DNA of 37,823 nt from an uncultured Ruminococcus sp. (GTDB taxonomy: Bacteria > Bacillota > Clostridia > Oscillospirales > Ruminococcaceae). The notes under the pieces were generated by a model that made no database searches, was not told the origin of the DNA, and saw only the letters and a program-made list of their open reading frames with translations. The position numbers and the translations under genes are program-made. Of this stretch, positions 24,965 through 33,575 are shown in pieces. Each line of letters starts with the position of its first letter. The stretch's first letter is position 1. The stretch is from positions 1 to 37,823 of the forward strand of contig CANQJV010000017.1 in NCBI GenBank assembly GCA_947624295.1, given 5' to 3'.

Positions 24965-24995
24965 TTCAATCAATCCCTCACTTTATTTTAATAAT

Positions 24996-25442
24996 TTATT
25001 TTAACAATGCATATTTATCACGCTGTTGGACAGCCAACTTGTCACAACGTTCATTTTCGGGGTGACCTGCGTGACCTTTCACCCAATTGAAAGTGACATT
25101 ATGTTTTTCAAGCAACGGCAGGAGTTTCTCCCATAAATCGACATTCGGACGCATTTGAGTGGGGGACATTTTCCAGCCTTTTTTCTGCCAGTTATAAACC
25201 CAGCCTTTTGTGACACTGTCAACAACATATCTGCTGTCAGTAGTGAGTACGACGTTACAAGGTTCTCTGAGAGCCGAAAGACCTGCTATAACGCCCATAA
25301 GTTCCATTCTGTTGTTAGTAGTATGAGCCTCACCGCCCGAAAGTTCCTTTTCAGTCTGCCCGAAGCGCAATATAGTACCGTAACCGCCTGCGCCGGGGTT
25401 ACCGCTGCACGCACCGTCCGAGAAAATCTCTACTGTTTTTAT
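24996..25442 (-). CDS. rnhA: Ribonuclease HI, probable non-standard (ATA) start
   Basis: Degrades RNA in RNA-DNA hybrids. Translated from 25442 it gives 148 residues, with catalytic residues D9 (FSDGACSGNPG), E47 (NRMEL), D69 (TTDSRYV), H124 and D134, nearly the E. coli RNase HI numbering (10, 48, 70, 124, 134). The expected N-terminus, MKTVEIFSDG, is encoded as ATA-AAA-ACA-GTA, with AGGGGAG (25458-25452) 9 nt upstream. No ATG, GTG or TTG occurs in frame between an upstream TGA and a TTG at 25370, and starting at that TTG would delete the first catalytic aspartate. So the start is ATA, or there is a point or indel error here. It heads the iscS-iscU run. Confidence 0.85.
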   Translation of the reverse strand: MKTVEIFSDGACSGNPGAGGYGTILRFGQTEKELSGGEAHTTNNRMELMGVIAGLSALREPCNVVLTTDSRYVVDSVTKGWVYNWQKKGWKMSPTQMRPNVDLWEKLLPLLEKHNVTFNWVKGHAGHPENERCDKLAVQQRDKYALLK

Positions 25443-25520
25443 AGGTATTCACTCCCCTGCTATTTTTTGAATAAGTATATTATAACTCTTTTACAAAAAA
25501 AATGTCTGTTTGTTAACTTT

Positions 25521-25775
25521 TGTAAACCATGCCGATGTTAGCATAAACTTACAGGTGTGAACAACTGTTCCCCGGAAATCAGCCGAATGCAAGCTGTCAA
25601 AACTGTCGCTGATTCTGTAAACCTGACTATGTTATCATAAACTTACAGTAATGTGCAATTGTTTCCTGAAATCAGCTGAACGCAAGCTGTCAAAACTGTC
25701 GCTGATTCTGTAAACCTGACTATGTTAGCATAAGATTACAGGGTGAACAACTGTTCCCCTGAAATCAGAATAAAT
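25521..25775. repeat. 94-bp direct tandem repeats, about 2.7 copies
   Basis: Occupies most of the 368-base gap 25443-25810. Units starting TGTAAACC at 25521, 25616 and 25709 (partial) contain TTAGCATAAACTTACAG, a small palindrome GAACA-AC-TGTTC (units 1 and 3), GAAATCAGC and GCAAGCTGTCAAAACTGTCG. Periods are 95 and 93 bp. The array is followed by CCGTTTTCAAGTTGCTTTGC (25788-25807), which resembles the end motif of the octamer repeats at 18022 and 19887. Confidence 0.85.
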
Positions 25776-25810
25776 GCGCTGTTATAGCCGTTTTCAAGTT
25801 GCTTTGCATA

Positions 25811-26836
25811 TCAGTTCACGCTTGTTATCTCACAACCGGTGTAGTAGTGTTCCAATATATCACGCCAAGTTTTACCCTCTTTCGCCATAGCATTTGCGCC
25901 GTACTGGCTCATACCCACGCCGTGCCCGAAGCCTTTTGTAGTGAAAACCGCCTTATCATCGGCATATTCCACTTCGAAATCAGCCGAACGCAAACCGAGT
26001 GCATTCCGTAAATCGTTCCCTGTAACGGTCAGATTGCCTGCACGGGCGGTCAGGACTGTCCCTGACTCTGAAATTTCAGCGGGAACAACCCATTCAGACA
26101 TATTATCGCCTAAAATTATCCCGTCAAAAGCAGTTTCGAGGTAATTGCGGAGCAAGGGCTTATTTATAGTGACTTCCTCAATATATCGTGGAGCAGACAT
26201 ATCATAACTGCTGTCCACGGGAACGAGGTATTCAACAGGCGTACCCCATACATTTTCCGCACTTTCGGTTTTACCGGACGACATCGAGTGAAATGCCGCA
26301 ATTGCCGGTTCTTCGTTGTAAGTCAGGATATAAGGCAAAACTTCGTCAACAGCACTGCTTATTTTGGAATAGTACTCCCCATAATTATCGCCGAAACAGT
26401 TTTTAATCTGACTGTCAGTGAAATATCCTTGATAAACCGACGTATCATTTGAGAAATCAGCTCCGCAAAGTTCGGGGGAAGGGTCATTTTGTTCTGTAAT
26501 GCGTTGTCTTTCAGCGTAAGTATGTGCGGTGACTGCCTGAGCCTTGAGAGCCTCTGTTTCGAACGAGGCAGGCATTTCAGCGCAGACTGCACCTATAACG
26601 TAATCACGCACGGGGACTTCGAGAACCTGTCCGCTTGAAATATCAAGTACTCTGTAGGGTTCGGCATAGGATTCAGCAGAAATGTCTGTTTCGTCAAAAA
26701 TATATTCTTTCAGGGCGACTTCAGGAACGTCACTCGAATGCATATGAGCTGTATTCCCCTGTAAACAGGCAGGTACAGCAGGGATTACTGCTGAAGATAC
26801 AGCAATCATCACAACGGAAAGTAATATTTTTTTCAT
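25811..26836 (-). CDS. spoIID: SpoIID/LytB-domain protein (stage II sporulation protein D)
   Basis: 341 residues, exported and probably membrane-anchored by its N-terminal signal (MKKILLSVVMIAVSSAVIPA). SpoIID is a lytic transglycosylase that thins septal peptidoglycan during engulfment, with SpoIIM and SpoIIP. The catalytic glutamate region is clear: YVIGAVCAEMPASFETEALK, with E87 (E88 in B. subtilis). The AQAVTAHTYAERQ block and the C-terminal GFGHGVGMSQYGANAMA block are also present. AAGGAG precedes the ATG. It stands alone and diverges from citrate synthase. Some non-sporulating Clostridia keep LytB-like homologues, so the gene does not by itself prove sporulation. Confidence 0.93.
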   Translation of the reverse strand: MKKILLSVVMIAVSSAVIPAVPACLQGNTAHMHSSDVPEVALKEYIFDETDISAESYAEPYRVLDISSGQVLEVPVRDYVIGAVCAEMPASFETEALKAQAVTAHTYAERQRITEQNDPSPELCGADFSNDTSVYQGYFTDSQIKNCFGDNYGEYYSKISSAVDEVLPYILTYNEEPAIAAFHSMSSGKTESAENVWGTPVEYLVPVDSSYDMSAPRYIEEVTINKPLLRNYLETAFDGIILGDNMSEWVVPAEISESGTVLTARAGNLTVTGNDLRNALGLRSADFEVEYADDKAVFTTKGFGHGVGMSQYGANAMAKEGKTWRDILEHYYTGCEITSVN

Positions 26837-26863
26837 AAATTTCTCCTTGTATAAAATATAAGA

Positions 26864-26892
26864 TTGACATAACCTGAAAAATGGTGTATAAT
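26864..26892 (+). promoter_or_regulatory. Consensus promoter of citrate synthase
   Basis: TTGACA (26864-26869), 17 nt, TATAAT (26887-26892): exact consensus, 36 nt before the start codon. Confidence 0.9.
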
Positions 26893-26928
26893 TTAATTAT
26901 GAATCTATAAACAGGAGTGTGGTAAAAA

Positions 26929-28308
26929 ATGCCGTCATTTATTTCAGGTGCTAATATTACAGGTTTATGCAGAAACCTTGAAAAAAATTCTGCTATTGAA
27001 CAAAAACTTTACGAAAAATACCACGTGAAAAGAGGACTCCGCAACAGTGACGGTACAGGCGTTGTTGCAGGAATCACAAACATATGCAATGTACACGGTT
27101 ATCTTATGAACGAGGGTGAAGTTGAACCTATTCCGGGACAACTCATCTACAGAGGGTACAACATCAACGATATTGTCAGCAATGTTGAGGCTGAAGACAG
27201 ATACGGCTTTGAGGAAACTGTTTTCCTGCTGCTTTTCGGACATCTTCCTACTAAAAAAGAATTGCAGGATTTTTCGACATATATTTCCCTGAAAAGAGAT
27301 TTGCCGAACGGATTTGTAGAAGACATGATTCTGAAAGCACCCTCCAAAAACATTATGAATAAACTTGCCCGTTCAGTACTGGCACTTTATTCTTATGATG
27401 AGGACTGCGAAAACAAAGGGCTTGACAAGGAAATGATTACTGCAATAAGCCTTATAGCGAAACTCCCTGTAATTATGGTGAATGCGTATCAAGTCAAAAA
27501 GCGTATCTTTGACAACGCAAGTATGATTATGCACCCTATCAATTACGAGGAAAATACAGCGCAATGTATTCTGTCAATGATTCGTCCTGACCGCCAATAC
27601 ACCAAAGATGAGGCGCAGATGCTTGACAGACTGCTTATGTTGCAGGCTGAACACGGCGGAGGCAATAACTCCACATTCACGTGCAGGGTACTCACGTCAT
27701 CAGGCACTGACCCGTATTCAGCGTACTCATCAGCGATATGTTCACTCAAAGGTCCAAAGCACGGCGGTGCAAATATTCAGGTGATAAATATGCTGGACAA
27801 TTTCAAAGCCAACATAAAGAATTGGGAAGATGAAGGAGAAGTTGCTGATTACATAAAGCGGACAATCCTCAAAGAAACAAACGACAAATCAGGGCTTATT
27901 TACGGAATGGGACACGCTGTATATACTATTTCAGACCCTCGTGCAGTTATCCTGAAGAAAAAGGCTTTTGAACTTGCTAAAGGCAAGGAGATAGAGGCTG
28001 AATTCAGACTGCTTGATACTATCGAACGCCTTACGCCTGAAGTTTTCAGAGAGGTCAAGGGCAGTGCAAAGACTATGTGTGCAAATGTTGATATGTATTC
28101 AGGTCTTGTGTACCGTATGCTTGGCATACCGGACGAACTGTTCACACCGCTTTTTGCAGTTGCGAGAATGGCAGGCTGGTCAGCGCATAGAATGGAGGAA
28201 ATTCTCACTGGTAACAGAATTATCCGACCTGCATACAAGGCGATTGCAAAAGAACTTGAATATGTTAAATTAGATGACAGAGAAAAAACGCTTGTTGAAA
28301 ATGCATAA
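26929..28308 (+). CDS. gltA: Citrate synthase
   Basis: 459 residues. Condenses oxaloacetate and acetyl-CoA. Active-site residues are readable: H242 (QAEHGGGNNST), H278 (GPKHGGAN), H329 (YGMGHAVYT) and D388 (ANVDMYSG). The roughly 60-residue N-terminal extension before the catalytic body is seen in Clostridia enzymes. AGGAG (26913-26917) is 11 nt upstream. In a fermentative anaerobe it most likely feeds 2-oxoglutarate/glutamate synthesis rather than a full cycle. pckG, at the other end of the window, uses the same oxaloacetate pool. The 3' end overlaps the start of the lipoprotein gene. Confidence 0.96.
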   Translation: MPSFISGANITGLCRNLEKNSAIEQKLYEKYHVKRGLRNSDGTGVVAGITNICNVHGYLMNEGEVEPIPGQLIYRGYNINDIVSNVEAEDRYGFEETVFLLLFGHLPTKKELQDFSTYISLKRDLPNGFVEDMILKAPSKNIMNKLARSVLALYSYDEDCENKGLDKEMITAISLIAKLPVIMVNAYQVKKRIFDNASMIMHPINYEENTAQCILSMIRPDRQYTKDEAQMLDRLLMLQAEHGGGNNSTFTCRVLTSSGTDPYSAYSSAICSLKGPKHGGANIQVINMLDNFKANIKNWEDEGEVADYIKRTILKETNDKSGLIYGMGHAVYTISDPRAVILKKKAFELAKGKEIEAEFRLLDTIERLTPEVFREVKGSAKTMCANVDMYSGLVYRMLGIPDELFTPLFAVARMAGWSAHRMEEILTGNRIIRPAYKAIAKELEYVKLDDREKTLVENA

Positions 28309-29632
28309 GTACAGATTTACAGCAGTTTTCCTGATTCCCCTGATTATTTTGCTTTTGACAGGGTGTTCATTTGGCACAAGTATAGATACACTTATGTCAC
28401 CGCCTAAACTCAGCATAGAACAGGAACAGATTTACACTGCACTGACCGACGCTGTAGGCGATTCCATAAGCCTGAAATACCCTAAATCGGGCAGATATCT
28501 GTCAGCGTTCATAGTTGAGGACATTGACGGTGACAACGGTAATGAAGCGGTTGTATTCTACGAAAAAACAGGGCTTACAGTTGAGGAGAACACACTGAGG
28601 ATAAATATTCTCGACAGCGATAACGGGAAATGGCGTTCCGTGTACGATACACCTGCTGACGGCTCTGAAATCGAACGTGTAATGATTTCGAAATTAGGGG
28701 AAAATCAGCGTATGAACCTGATTATAGGGAGCAGTCTTATAAACAGAAGTGAAAAAATGGCAACAATCTACAGTTACAGCGGAGGACAGCTTGAACCCAC
28801 ATTTTCGGAGGCATACTCGTTCATAGACGTGACAGACCTTGACCACGATGAAAACAATGAATTTCTTCTGCTGAAAGGTTCTTCGAATAACGAGCCTGCT
28901 GTTACGGAGGCTTATAAGCTGGACGACAGTGGCAGATACCATAAATCGCAGACGGAATTAAGCGGAAGTTTCACGGAATTTGACAGTATCAGCTACGGCG
29001 AACTGAACAGCGGTAACAAAGGGCTTTATATAGATGCGGTTTCGGGAGCAGGATTCATACAGACTGATATTATCTATATGGACAAGGACGGTTTGCATAG
29101 AGTGTTTTCAAATAAAGAGGAATCAGATTCAACACTGCGACCGTCAGGCTGTAATTCATACGATGTTGACGGTGACGGACAGCTTGAAATACCTGTACAG
29201 ACAATTGCTCCGGGTTACGAAAAAGCCTCTGAGGGCGAAAGGATAAATCTCACAAACTGGCTGTATATCAACGAAAACAATGAGCCTGAACTGAAATACA
29301 CATCATATTACAGCGTAGGGAACGGGTATATATTTATTTTCCCTGAAAAATGGAGTAATAAAGTGACCATAAAAAGAGATGCTATAAATGACGAAACAGT
29401 TTTCTGCGAATACAACGGTGATTCTGAAACGAATAAAATCGGCAGGGAACTTTTGCGGATATATTGTGCAGAAGATGAGGCTTCACGTGAGGACAGGCTT
29501 TATACAGGGTACATTATGCTCAGGACAAAGGGTGATTCCTCGTATCTTGCGTACATACCGCCGTCAAGTACTGATGATGACCTGTATATCAGTCAGACTG
29601 ATACAGCAATAGGATTTGTTTATAAGAATTAA
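28301..29632 (+). CDS. Lipoprotein with FG-GAP/VCBS-like repeats
   Basis: About 443 residues. MHKYRFTAVFLIPLIILLLTGC carries a lipobox (LLTGC), predicting lipidation at C22. The mature part repeats Asp-rich turns followed by beta strands (EDIDGDNGNEAVVF, TDLDHDENNEFLLL, YDVDGDGQLEIPV), typical of FG-GAP/VCBS-type propellers with calcium loops. The function is unknown. ATG 28301 overlaps the gltA stop by 8 nt; an alternative ATG at 28274 adds MTEKKRLLK. Neither has a good Shine-Dalgarno, suggesting coupling to gltA. A two-component pair follows 16 nt downstream, so it may be an envelope sensor component or a target co-expressed with it. Confidence 0.8.
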   Translation: MHKYRFTAVFLIPLIILLLTGCSFGTSIDTLMSPPKLSIEQEQIYTALTDAVGDSISLKYPKSGRYLSAFIVEDIDGDNGNEAVVFYEKTGLTVEENTLRINILDSDNGKWRSVYDTPADGSEIERVMISKLGENQRMNLIIGSSLINRSEKMATIYSYSGGQLEPTFSEAYSFIDVTDLDHDENNEFLLLKGSSNNEPAVTEAYKLDDSGRYHKSQTELSGSFTEFDSISYGELNSGNKGLYIDAVSGAGFIQTDIIYMDKDGLHRVFSNKEESDSTLRPSGCNSYDVDGDGQLEIPVQTIAPGYEKASEGERINLTNWLYINENNEPELKYTSYYSVGNGYIFIFPEKWSNKVTIKRDAINDETVFCEYNGDSETNKIGRELLRIYCAEDEASREDRLYTGYIMLRTKGDSSYLAYIPPSSTDDDLYISQTDTAIGFVYKN

Positions 29633-29648
29633 CAAAAGGAGTGATTTT

Positions 29649-30350
29649 ATGAAACGTATTCTGATATGTGAAGATGAAGACACAATACGTGAGTTTATCG
29701 TTATCAACTTACGGCGTGCAGGATATGATGTTACTGATGTGAACTGCGGTGAGGAAGCTCTCAAGACTTTCGAAAAAGAACATGGTAATTTTGATATAGT
29801 ACTGCTTGATATTATGATGCCGGGAATTGACGGGTTTACAGTGTGTAAGAAAATCAGGGAGAAAAGCTCCACTATAGGCATAATAATGCTTACTGCAAGA
29901 ACGCAGGAAATGGACAAAGTAAGCGGACTTATGATAGGAGCGGACGACTATATTACCAAACCATTTTCGCCGTCAGAACTCACCGCAAGAGTTGACGCAA
30001 TATACCGCCGTGTATGTATGAGTTTCATCAAGAACGAAAAGCAATCCATAATAGAAAGCGGACCGTTTGTATTGAATCTCAAAAGCCGTACAGTAACTAA
30101 AAACGGCGAACCGATTGAACTCACGCAGGTAGAGTATCAGATACTTGAATACTTTATGAACAACAAGAATACTGCTCTTGACCGTGCAAGTATTCTCAAT
30201 CACATATGGGGTGAAAGCTACTACGGTGACGACAAAATTGTTGACGTAAATATCAGAAGAATCCGTATGAAAATCGAAGAAGAACCATCAAGCCCGAAAT
30301 ATATCATAACTATATGGGGTTACGGCTATAAATGGAATGATATGCAGTAA
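29649..30350 (+). CDS. OmpR/PhoB-family response regulator
   Basis: 233 residues. The receiver domain has acidic residues in ICEDED, phosphoacceptor D54 (VLLDIMMPG), the switch T in MLTART, and the lysine in DDYITKPFSPSEL. The C-terminal winged helix (GEPIELTQVEYQILEYFM, DDKIVDVNIRRIRMKIE, IWGYGYKW) is of the Trans_reg_C type. The start at 29649 follows AAAGGAG; an in-frame upstream start overlaps the lipoprotein gene and is less likely. The stop overlaps the kinase start by 1 nt (TAATG). The target genes are unknown, but linkage makes the upstream lipoprotein a candidate. Confidence 0.95.
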   Translation: MKRILICEDEDTIREFIVINLRRAGYDVTDVNCGEEALKTFEKEHGNFDIVLLDIMMPGIDGFTVCKKIREKSSTIGIIMLTARTQEMDKVSGLMIGADDYITKPFSPSELTARVDAIYRRVCMSFIKNEKQSIIESGPFVLNLKSRTVTKNGEPIELTQVEYQILEYFMNNKNTALDRASILNHIWGESYYGDDKIVDVNIRRIRMKIEEEPSSPKYIITIWGYGYKWNDMQ

Positions 30351-31747
30351 TGGCTAAAAAAAGTATCACAAAACGCTGGATATTCAACAATTTAGGCGTT
30401 ATTATCCTCGCCCTGCTTGTCATCGAAATGGTAGTAATATACGCTTTGCAGAGTTACTATTATAATTCCGCAAAGCAATATCTTGTATCGAAAATAAATG
30501 CGGTTACAAGCGTACTGAGTATACATTCGCAGGACAGTTCAGCTAATTTTTCATCTGAAATGCGCAATATGCTTGAAACTTTCAACGAAAAGGACAAAAT
30601 TGAGCTTATGGCGATAAATTCAAAGGGCAGAGTAGTCCTCACATCATCGGGATTTTCGCCCGAATCCGATTCAGTTATGCCTGATTACGAACAGGCTATG
30701 GAGGAAGGCGAAGGCAGTTATATAGGCAGGCTTACCGGAGGAGAAAAAATACTTGCGGTATCAGTGCCCATATCGTCATTCAACAGCGAATACAGTTCAG
30801 TGCGCATGGTAACATCGCTTACCGAAATCGACAATACTATAAAAGGCTATATAATGTTTGTGACGGCTGTATGTATGTCAATTATATTGATTATAGTTGT
30901 AACGGGACTATATTTTGCGGGTTCAATCGTCAAGCCTATACGGCAGATAAGCGGTATAACACGCAAATATGCTATGGGAGATTTTTCCGTACGTATCGAA
31001 ACAAACAACGATGATGAAATAGGCGAATTATGTACTGCTATAAACCATATGGCGGACGAACTTTCGTCGGCGGAAGCCATGAAAAATGAGTTTATATCTT
31101 CTGTATCGCACGAATTGCGCACACCGCTTACAGCAATAAAAGGCTGGGCTGAGACTCTTATGGTAGACGGCGGAGAAAATCCCGATACTATGAAAAAGGG
31201 CGTGGGAGTTATCGTGAATGAAACTGAACGTCTGTCGCAAATGGTAGAGGAATTGCTTGACTTTTCACGAATGCAGAACGGTCATTTTACTTTACAGAAC
31301 GCAAATATGGATATACTTGCAGAACTCGGTGACGCTGTACTGATTTACAGCGATAAAGCACGGCGTGAAAATATAGACATAATATACGATGAGCCCGAAA
31401 TGTTACCGTTTGTTTACGGTGACAAGAACAGGATACGGCAAGTTTTCATAAACATAATTGACAATGCCGTGAAATATTCATCAGCAGGCGATACAGTCAC
31501 AATAAAAGCAAGAGCCAAAGACAACAAAATTATTGTGACAGTAGTTGATACGGGCTGTGGAATAAAAGAATCAGATTTATCTAAAGTAAAGACGAAATTC
31601 TACAAAGCTAACCACACAAGACGAGGTTCAGGGATAGGTCTCGCCGTAGCTGACGAAATTATCTCAATGCACGGCGGTACTATGGATATTTCAAGCGCAG
31701 GAGAGGGCAAAGGTACACAAGTAAAAATAACTCTGCCTGCAAAATAA
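30350..31747 (+). CDS. Sensor histidine kinase (PhoR/WalK-like layout)
   Basis: 465 residues. TM1 is at about 12-34, an extracytoplasmic sensor domain at about 35-165, TM2 at about 168-190, HAMP at about 191-243, and the HisKA with H254 (SVSHELRTPLTAIKGW). The ATPase has N box INIIDNAVKYS, G1 DTGCGIKES and G2 GSGIGLAVADEI. The sensor region has no PAS motif that I can recognise. It is translated from the overlapping TAATG with the response regulator, making a standard two-component pair. The signal is unknown. A 56-nt gap with no clear terminator precedes yqhQ. Confidence 0.95.
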   Translation: MAKKSITKRWIFNNLGVIILALLVIEMVVIYALQSYYYNSAKQYLVSKINAVTSVLSIHSQDSSANFSSEMRNMLETFNEKDKIELMAINSKGRVVLTSSGFSPESDSVMPDYEQAMEEGEGSYIGRLTGGEKILAVSVPISSFNSEYSSVRMVTSLTEIDNTIKGYIMFVTAVCMSIILIIVVTGLYFAGSIVKPIRQISGITRKYAMGDFSVRIETNNDDEIGELCTAINHMADELSSAEAMKNEFISSVSHELRTPLTAIKGWAETLMVDGGENPDTMKKGVGVIVNETERLSQMVEELLDFSRMQNGHFTLQNANMDILAELGDAVLIYSDKARRENIDIIYDEPEMLPFVYGDKNRIRQVFINIIDNAVKYSSAGDTVTIKARAKDNKIIVTVVDTGCGIKESDLSKVKTKFYKANHTRRGSGIGLAVADEIISMHGGTMDISSAGEGKGTQVKITLPAK

Positions 31748-31803
31748 CAGATTTTCTTGAAACAGTGATTATGTGGGAATCTTAAAATCAGGAGTAAGAT
31801 AAA

Positions 31804-32715
31804 ATGTCAAAAGAAAAATTCAAATCTAAAATAGGCGGACAGGCACTTATAGAGGGAATAATGATGCTTGGACCTACAAAAGGAGCTATGGCTTGCCGAC
31901 TGCCTGACGGTACGATAGACCTCGAAACGTGGGACGAAAACAATGGCAAAAAAGCTCCGTGGTATAAGAAAACGCCGTTTATAAGAGGTTGTTTCAACTT
32001 TGTATCATCGCTTGTAAAGGGCTACAAATACACAATGAAATCGGCTGAAAAGCAGATGACTGAAGAAGATGAGGAGGAGCAATTAAGCGAAACAGCAACT
32101 GATATAATTATGCTGATAGGGTCAATACTGGGGATTGTTATGGCGTTAGGATTGTTTTTTGTTTTACCTAAATTTCTTGTAGGGCTTATCCCGAACTCGT
32201 CAGAATGGGGAATACTCCGTTCGGTGCTGGAGGGTGTCGTGAAAATAACGCTTTTTGTGCTGTATATGTGGGCGATAAGTATGATGAAAGACATCAAGAG
32301 GCAATATATGTACCACGGTGCTGAACACAAAACAATTGCTTGTCACGAGGCTGAACTTCCGCTTACTGTCGAGAACGTGCGTCAGCAGACGAGATTCCAT
32401 AAGAGATGCGGAACGAGTTTTATATTTATTGTTTTAATTATAGGCATATTTGTGATGTGTTTCGTCCCTAAAGGCTTATTATGGTGGCAGAGGTCACTAA
32501 TCAGCATAATCACATTACCGCTTGTTGTGAGTATTTCGTATGAATGCATAAGGCTTGCGGGCAATCACGACAACATATTTACAAAAATACTGTCTGCACC
32601 GGGGCTTGCTATGCAGAGAATCACTACAAAAGAACCTGATGACAGTATGATTGAGATAGCAATAACTGCCCTGAAAGTATGCATACCTGAGGACAAAGAA
32701 GAAGACAAATGGTAA
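31804..32715 (+). CDS. yqhQ: DUF1385 membrane protein YqhQ
   Basis: 303 residues. Conserved family motifs: IGGQALIEGIMMLGP near the N-terminus, YHGAEHKTIACHE in the centre, and RFHKRCGTSF before the last helices. About four hydrophobic segments mark an integral membrane protein. The function is unknown; it is commonly found just before prmC in Clostridia, as here. AGGAG precedes the ATG, and its end overlaps prmC by 7 nt. It begins the housekeeping run that continues to 37705. Confidence 0.92.
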   Translation: MSKEKFKSKIGGQALIEGIMMLGPTKGAMACRLPDGTIDLETWDENNGKKAPWYKKTPFIRGCFNFVSSLVKGYKYTMKSAEKQMTEEDEEEQLSETATDIIMLIGSILGIVMALGLFFVLPKFLVGLIPNSSEWGILRSVLEGVVKITLFVLYMWAISMMKDIKRQYMYHGAEHKTIACHEAELPLTVENVRQQTRFHKRCGTSFIFIVLIIGIFVMCFVPKGLLWWQRSLISIITLPLVVSISYECIRLAGNHDNIFTKILSAPGLAMQRITTKEPDDSMIEIAITALKVCIPEDKEEDKW

Positions 32716-33575
32716 GGCGAGCAAGATTTTTCATACAGTGCAAAGAAATGCTTGAATTATCAGGATGTGATACTGCCGGATTTGATACACTTTGTGTATT
32801 TCAGGACATTCTCAACGACAAATATCCGCTGACGAAACCTGATGAGGAAATACCCGGCGATATTGCCGAAAAGATAACTGATATAATCAAAAAGCGGTGT
32901 GAGGGATACCCTCTGCAATACGTCTTAGGCGAATGGGATTTCTGGAAATATACATTCAGAGTAGGCGAGGGAGTACTTATACCCCGTCCTGATACTGAAA
33001 CGCTGATTGAAAATATACTTGACATATGCCGTAAAAATAAATTACAATCGCCGAAAATACTTGATTTATGCAGTGGAAGCGGTTGTATAGCAATAACGCT
33101 TGACAAGGAAATCCCACAATCCGAAGTATGGGCTGTTGAAAAATATGATTCAGCATTTGAGTACCTCGAAGAAAATATCAGGCTGAATAATTCAGAGGTC
33201 AGGGCGGTGAAAGCAGATGTTCTTTCGCCCGAAACCGCCCGAAAATTCAAGGATTTTGACATTATAGCAAGTAATCCGCCCTATCTTACAGCAGAAGAAA
33301 TGCAGGATTTACAGAAAGAAGTACGGGCTGAACCTGAAACTGCGCTTTACGGCGGTGATGACGGACTTGACTTTTACAGGGAAATCACGCCTGTATGGAG
33401 AAATTCCCTGAAAACAGGCGGATATATAAGTTATGAAATCGGTATGAATCAGCATAATTCAGTTGCTGAAATATTAAAATCAAATAATTTTATCAATATA
33501 AATTTCACAGAAGATACAGGCGGAATAATCCGTATTGTAACAGCCGAAAAACAGGAGGAAAATAAAAATGGCTAA
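32709..33575 (+). CDS. prmC: Peptide chain release factor N5-glutamine methyltransferase PrmC
   Basis: 288 residues, SAM-dependent. Methylates the GGQ glutamine of RF1/RF2. The SAM motif is LDLCSGSG (118-125), the substrate motif NPPY is at 189-192, and IPRPDTE (91-97) is the typical pre-motif. The N-terminal five-helix domain that binds release factors is present. The start overlaps yqhQ, and the end overlaps recA by 8 nt. In many Clostridia prmC is next to prfA and rpmE; here recA follows, and no prfA lies in the window. Confidence 0.95.
   Translation: MVRRARFFIQCKEMLELSGCDTAGFDTLCVFQDILNDKYPLTKPDEEIPGDIAEKITDIIKKRCEGYPLQYVLGEWDFWKYTFRVGEGVLIPRPDTETLIENILDICRKNKLQSPKILDLCSGSGCIAITLDKEIPQSEVWAVEKYDSAFEYLEENIRLNNSEVRAVKADVLSPETARKFKDFDIIASNPPYLTAEEMQDLQKEVRAEPETALYGGDDGLDFYREITPVWRNSLKTGGYISYEIGMNQHNSVAEILKSNNFININFTEDTGGIIRIVTAEKQEENKNG

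Noticed and set aside
25370..25370. TTG at 25370 as the rnhA start (124-residue product)
   Set aside because: It would remove the strand with the first catalytic aspartate (FSDGACSGNPG), which is encoded in frame just upstream behind a good Shine-Dalgarno.
25521..25775. The 94-bp tandem repeat as a CRISPR array
   Set aside because: The whole unit is repeated with no unique spacers, only about 2.7 copies are present, and no cas genes are nearby.
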